Shown one piece after another: positions 7,575 through 9,777 of a DNA stretch of 9,777 nt; position 1 is the first letter of the stretch; each line of letters begins with the position of its first letter. The stretch comes from Acidisphaera sp035272265 (lineage in GTDB: Bacteria; Pseudomonadota; Alphaproteobacteria; Acetobacterales; Acetobacteraceae): NCBI GenBank assembly GCA_035272265.1, contig DATEQV010000034.1:1-9777 (forward strand). The letters are read 5' to 3'. The notes below the pieces were generated by a model. The model did no database searches. It was not told where the DNA came from and saw only the letters and a program-made list of their open reading frames with translations. Position numbers and translations under genes: made by a program.

Positions 7575-7689
7575 TGCGCAGGCGGAACGCCGCGCGCCCA
7601 TGCCCCAGCATCGACGCACGCTCCGCTCGACGCCGCCCACGATGATGGCCGGGAAAGAGAAGCGGCGCTTAACCGAACCGAGAAACGGG

Positions 7690-7706
7690 GCCACGATGGG
7701 CGTGGC
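7690..7706 (-). terminator. Possible terminator hairpin for the methyltransferase gene
   Basis: GCCACG and CGTGGC form a 6-bp stem with a 5-base loop, about 80 bases beyond the methyltransferase stop. Read on the minus strand it is followed by CCCGTTTCTC, only a weak T-rich stretch. It could equally be a chance GC palindrome. Confidence 0.25.
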
Positions 7707-7781
7707 GTTGACCGCGGACTCGACTTCTGACCGGAGGAAAGACAGGGCTCAGGTCAGGAGCGGCCAGCTGGCGCGCGTTTC

Positions 7782-9137
7782 TCAGCAATGCGCCGAAATA
7801 AAGTCGAACCGTCGCGCAAGGTCGGCATCGTCGGGCCGTCGGCCGTCGCGCAGCGCGCGTAACAGCGCCGTCTCCGCCCTGACGGCGGTGCCGTACGGCA
7901 GCGCCAGCGCGCTGACCTCTTCGTTTCCGCCGGCGCGCTCGAGGATCGCACGGTTGAGCGCGGCAACCGGAGCGTCGCCGCCTTCGACCGGTCGCACCGC
8001 GCCGCCGCAGCATAGCGCGAGCAGCCCGGCAATCAGATCCTGCTTGGAGCTGTCCGCCAACGCGATCTGCGACAGCGGGCGCGGGCCCTCGGCGAGCGCC
8101 GCCACGATGGCACGGGTGACCGGGTTGTCGAAAGCAAGCCGGCCGGCCGGCGTTCGCATCGCGAATTCGACGCTGTCCGCCTGGCGCATCAGCGCATAGC
8201 GCGTCCCCAGCAGCCGTTTCTGCCGCTCATCGTCGGCGAGCAGGCCGGCATCGCGGCTGAACACATCGCGGCGAAAGCCCCGGTGAATGAGAAAGTCGCG
8301 CACCAGTTCGCGCACCGCCATATCGTCGAACTCAGCCAGCACTTCGCGCTCGACCCGGCGCAGCACGAAGGAATCGAAGTTCTCGGCGAACGTCGCCGAG
8401 CCGACCGGCGACAGCCCGATCGCCGCCATGTCGGCATGCACCTCCGTCACGAACAAAGGCTGCCAGTGCGGCGCCAGGTATTCATGCGCGAGGTAGGCTG
8501 ACGGGCGCGTTTCTTCGAGTTCGACGATCTTGGCGGCGAGCGGGGACGCCGCGAGGCTCGGGGCGCCGGCTTCAGCGATGCGGCGGACCTGCCGCGCGGC
8601 CGCCCTGAAGCGGGCGATGCTGTCGCCCGGCATCGGCGCGGCGAGCGCCAGCAACAGCCGCTGCAACGGCAATTCGGCCGCCCAGCCCGGCATCGCGTTG
8701 TACCTCAGATAGGCCAGGCCGCCGGGTGCGAGGTGGCGGTCGATCAGCCGGCGCAGGGCATCCTTGCTTGCCGCGTCGATCCAGGCGTAGACGCCGTGCG
8801 CGACGATGTAGTCGAACCGCGCGTGGCCGAGATCGGCCGAGACGAAGTCGGCGTTGTGGAACTCCACGTTGCCGATCGCGGCATCGGCGGCGAGACGGCG
8901 CGCGTGCGCGATATGCTGCGGCATCAGGTCGACGCCGACGAAACGGCCGCCGGGATGGGTTGCCGCCAGCACGATGGAGGTCAGCCCCTGGCCGCAGCCG
9001 AGATCGCACCAGGCGAAGCCGCTCTCGCGATCCGGCGGCGCCCTGCCACAGAGTGCCGCAATGCAATCGAGCCAAGCCGGCGCCAGCTCCCGATAAAAGT
9101 GGGAGGTATAGGGGACGTCGGTCGTATAGCCGGGCAT
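7782..9137 (-). CDS. Class I SAM-dependent methyltransferase with regulatory domain (MethyTransf_Reg type)
   Basis: This 451-residue protein has an N-terminal Rossmann methyltransferase domain: motif I DLGCGQG (45-51), the acidic ribose-binding D69 in GVDLMPQH, and D96 in FHNADF, followed by a strand beginning FDYIVAHGVYAWI. The segment TDVPYTSHFYRELAP at the start and the later region around 200-290 (EYLAPHWQPLFVTEVHADMA) match the architecture annotated as methyltransferase regulatory domain. A further C-terminal helical/winged region follows. Rickettsial protein-lysine methyltransferases acting on outer-membrane proteins have, as I recall, a similar layout, so a protein substrate is possible. 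I chose the ATG at 9137 because the family N-terminus begins there; an ATG at 9203 would add 22 residues without homologous look. A weak TTGCCG/TAGCGT promoter (minus strand, 9175-9203) also favours the shorter form. It diverges from the small peptide gene. Confidence 0.88.
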   Translation of the reverse strand: MPGYTTDVPYTSHFYRELAPAWLDCIAALCGRAPPDRESGFAWCDLGCGQGLTSIVLAATHPGGRFVGVDLMPQHIAHARRLAADAAIGNVEFHNADFVSADLGHARFDYIVAHGVYAWIDAASKDALRRLIDRHLAPGGLAYLRYNAMPGWAAELPLQRLLLALAAPMPGDSIARFRAAARQVRRIAEAGAPSLAASPLAAKIVELEETRPSAYLAHEYLAPHWQPLFVTEVHADMAAIGLSPVGSATFAENFDSFVLRRVEREVLAEFDDMAVRELVRDFLIHRGFRRDVFSRDAGLLADDERQKRLLGTRYALMRQADSVEFAMRTPAGRLAFDNPVTRAIVAALAEGPRPLSQIALADSSKQDLIAGLLALCCGGAVRPVEGGDAPVAALNRAILERAGGNEEVSALALPYGTAVRAETALLRALRDGRRPDDADLARRFDFISAHC

Positions 9138-9242
9138 CCGCGTACGTACCACGCGAGGGCGGTCGGGAATCTTGACGCTAGCCGCAAGCCAGCGGCGCGG
9201 CAACGCACGAGACGTGGGCCGTGCAGCGGCGCTCCGTGAGGC

Positions 9243-9271
9243 TTGAGACGTGCGACGCTGTCAGCAATACT
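9243..9271 (+). promoter_or_regulatory. Candidate sigma-70-like promoter for the peptide gene
   Basis: TTGAGA (9243-9248, five of six matches to TTGACA) and AATACT (9266-9271, four of six to TATAAT) are 17 bases apart. If used, transcription would begin near 9278 and leave a leader of about 185 bases. The second GAGACGTG repeat overlaps the -35. This is a pattern match only. Confidence 0.35.
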
Positions 9272-9275
9272 GCCA

Positions 9276-9290
9276 CCGGCAGCCTGCCGG
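9276..9290 (+). repeat. Inverted repeat CCGGCA-GCC-TGCCGG
   Basis: A perfect 6-bp stem with a 3-base loop just downstream of the candidate promoter. GCCAC (9272-9276) and GTGGC (9296-9300) flank it and could extend the fold. Operator or leader hairpin are both possible. Confidence 0.4.
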
Positions 9291-9322
9291 CTATCGTGGC
9301 TGGCTGGCGGCTCGGCCCCGCC

Positions 9323-9352
9323 CATGAGCATCGCTCGTTTGCCACGCTCATG
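9323..9352 (+). repeat. Inverted repeat CATGAGC ... GCTCATG
   Basis: Perfect 7-bp arms at 9323-9329 and 9346-9352 are separated by 16 bases. Inside, GAGC-ATC-GCTC (9326-9336) is an alternative small hairpin sharing the left arm, so two mutually exclusive folds can be drawn. The spaced symmetry would also suit a dimeric regulator. Confidence 0.45.
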
Positions 9353-9361
9353 AGGACGGCT

Positions 9362-9379
9362 GTCTGAAGTGTTTCAGAC
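9362..9379 (+). repeat. Inverted repeat GTCTGAA-GTGT-TTCAGAC
   Basis: A perfect 7-bp stem with a 4-base loop, 85 bases upstream of the peptide start. It has lower GC than its surroundings and no T-run. It could be a leader hairpin or an operator. Confidence 0.5.
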
Positions 9380-9450
9380 TGGGTCCCGGGCGCTGTCGCT
9401 ACGTTGTCGTCGCGAGCCAAGCACCGGTGAAGCCACCGGCAGTTCTCAAC

Positions 9451-9456
9451 AGGAGG
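9451..9456 (+). promoter_or_regulatory. Strong ribosome binding site AGGAGG of the peptide gene
   Basis: A full AGGAGG lies 8 bases before the GTG of the peptide gene and 6 bases before an out-of-frame ATG that overlaps that GTG (ATGTG, 9463-9467). It is the strongest Shine-Dalgarno in the window and argues that a small protein is truly translated here. Confidence 0.8.
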
Positions 9457-9462
9457 AAAGCG

Positions 9463-9546
9463 ATGTGGCCGACAAGGAAACGACTCCCGCCGACAAGAAA
9501 CCGACTTCGCCCGACACTCTGGTCGAGGGCGGGAAGACAGAGCTGA
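9463..9546 (+). CDS. Alternative out-of-frame mini-ORF inside the peptide gene (doubtful)
   Basis: The ATG at 9463 shares the AGGAGG site with the peptide gene but reads another frame for 27 residues (MWPTRKRLPP..., eight Arg/Lys, two Trp) to a TGA at 9544. Its composition resembles a frame-shadow of a Lys/Pro/Thr-rich protein, which makes it probably incidental, but its spacing to the ribosome binding site is better than that of the GTG. No homology is recognised. Confidence 0.12.
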   Translation: MWPTRKRLPPTRNRLRPTLWSRAGRQS

Positions 9547-9629
9547 CGGAAGATGAGCTGAAGAAGGTCTCGGGCGGGCTTGGTGGCCCCGGGGGGACGG
9601 CTCAGGGGCACGAAAAGTGGATAGAATGA
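9465..9629 (+). CDS. Small double-glycine-leader peptide precursor (putative bacteriocin/RiPP-like)
   Basis: This 54-residue, Cys-free protein has a Lys/Pro/Thr/Asp-rich N-terminus and then LTEDELKKVSGG at 27-38. That segment fits the double-glycine leader consensus: hydrophobics at -12, -7 and -4 (L27, L32, V35), Glu at -8 (E31), and Gly-Gly at -2/-1. Cleavage after G38 by a C39-type peptidase-transporter would release LGGPGGTAQGHEKWIE. The core has one Thr and no Cys or Ser, arguing against lanthipeptide or disulfide bacteriocin chemistry. A perfect AGGAGG and high G/C at third positions support expression. I chose the GTG at 9465; the frame is open to 9369 but that part overlaps the hairpin region. 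No transporter, peptidase or immunity gene is in the window. It may be a bacteriocin, a signal, or a non-exported protein with a leader-like tail. Confidence 0.7.
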   Translation: MADKETTPADKKPTSPDTLVEGGKTELTEDELKKVSGGLGGPGGTAQGHEKWIE

Positions 9630-9678
9630 GTCTCTGACCCTAGCAGCCTTATGTGGACGGCCCCGGAAGTGGCAAGCG

Positions 9679-9777
9679 CTATTTGCTCTGCCAAAGCGTG
9701 TTCTGTAGCGCCCCCGATGAGTGCAATGGATAGGTCTGCACCATCAGCTGGGCGTGCTGACCGCAGTCTGTCGGCAC
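9679..9777 (-). CDS. Possible 3' end of an unrecognised gene (runs off right edge)
   Basis: A frame open from the right edge ends at TAG (9679-9681) after 32 visible residues, finishing LQNTLWQSK. About three quarters of its third positions are G or C although the region is less GC-rich than the rest, which mildly favours coding. I do not recognise the fragment. It would be tail-to-tail with the peptide gene. A second minus frame, open to 9602, and a plus frame from 9651 also run to the edge, so the assignment is weak. Confidence 0.3.
   Translation of the reverse strand: MPTDCGQHAQLMVQTYPLHSSGALQNTLWQSK

Larger units (their letters stand above)
7542..7781. other. Convergent gap between SRAP and methyltransferase genes
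   Basis: About 240 bases between the 3' ends of two converging genes. Open frames through it show no recognisable protein. It holds two small inverted repeats, listed separately, and a 10-bp palindrome GCCAGCTGGC at 7763-7772 close to the methyltransferase stop. I see no RNA gene. Confidence 0.6.
9272..9442 (+). repeat. 11-bp direct repeat GCCACCGGCAG (9272-9282 and 9432-9442)
   Basis: Two identical 11-mers lie 160 bases apart, one after the candidate promoter and one just upstream of the ribosome binding site. The left copy overlaps the CCGGCA/TGCCGG hairpin. Significance is uncertain in GC-rich DNA, but both copies sit at regulatory positions. Confidence 0.35.
9138..9464. promoter_or_regulatory. 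Gene-free divergent region, repeat-rich
   Basis: These 327 bases separate the methyltransferase from the peptide gene and contain no convincing gene. They hold a candidate plus-strand promoter, three inverted repeats and an 11-bp direct repeat (listed separately). There is also an 8-bp direct repeat GAGACGTG at 9209-9216 and 9245-9252, and an 8-bp palindrome CACCGGTG at 9422-9429. A structured, possibly regulated leader upstream of the peptide gene is the simplest reading. Confidence 0.5.

Noticed and set aside
7519..8199. Plus-strand open frame of 226 codons crossing the convergent gap
   Set aside because: Ser/Arg/Ala-rich shadow, antisense to the methyltransferase C-terminus, with no recognisable fold or ribosome binding site.
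9602..9777. Second minus-strand frame open to the right edge, with some sugar-transferase-like look (IALIGGATEHALAEQIA)
   Set aside because: Its third codon positions are not GC-biased and it would overlap the peptide gene antisense. The resemblance is too weak to call.
1..9777. CRISPR array, tRNA/rRNA, insertion sequence or transposase
   Set aside because: No regularly spaced repeats, no cloverleaf with a CCA-adjacent acceptor, and no transposase-like protein or paired terminal inverted repeats with target duplication were seen on either strand.

Overview
The window is very GC-rich, with strong G/C preference at third codon positions in every convincing gene. The protein families and sequence style point to an alphaproteobacterium, possibly the Acetobacteraceae/Rhodospirillales or a similar high-GC group. 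That placement is inference; no rRNA or other taxonomic marker is present.

Left edge (1-299, minus strand): the end of a type II toxin-antitoxin module. A small charged antitoxin-like protein overlaps by four bases (ATGA) the start of a RelE/ParE-type toxin that runs off the window. Next (349-1817, minus): a two-gene unit with another ATGA overlap, a hot-dog-fold acyl-CoA thioesterase followed by a zinc-independent quinone-oxidoreductase-like dehydrogenase. A 79-base gap separates it from a divergent 14-helix-type (DHA2) MFS exporter (1897-3318, plus).

Centre (3371-7541, plus): a tightly packed probable operon. An M20 (ArgE/DapE-like) metallo-deacylase is followed with a GTGA overlap by single-chain iron-sulfur L-serine dehydratase (sdaA), then after 19 bases an alpha/beta hydrolase, then after 4 bases an SRAP (YedK/HMCES-type) DNA-protein crosslink protein. 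A plausible reading is that the deacylase releases an amino acid from an N-acyl or peptide substrate and SdaA deaminates serine to pyruvate and ammonia. The SRAP gene looks like a passenger.

Right part (7782-9777): a minus-strand SAM methyltransferase with a 'methyltransferase regulatory domain' architecture faces, across a 327-base gene-free stretch with several inverted repeats and an 11-bp direct repeat, a small plus-strand gene. Its 54-residue product carries a textbook double-glycine leader (LTEDELKKVSGG) and a 16-residue Gly-rich core. This putative secreted peptide and its divergent methyltransferase are the most novel-looking part of the window. The last ~150 bases are less GC-rich and hold at most the 3' end of an unrecognised minus-strand gene.
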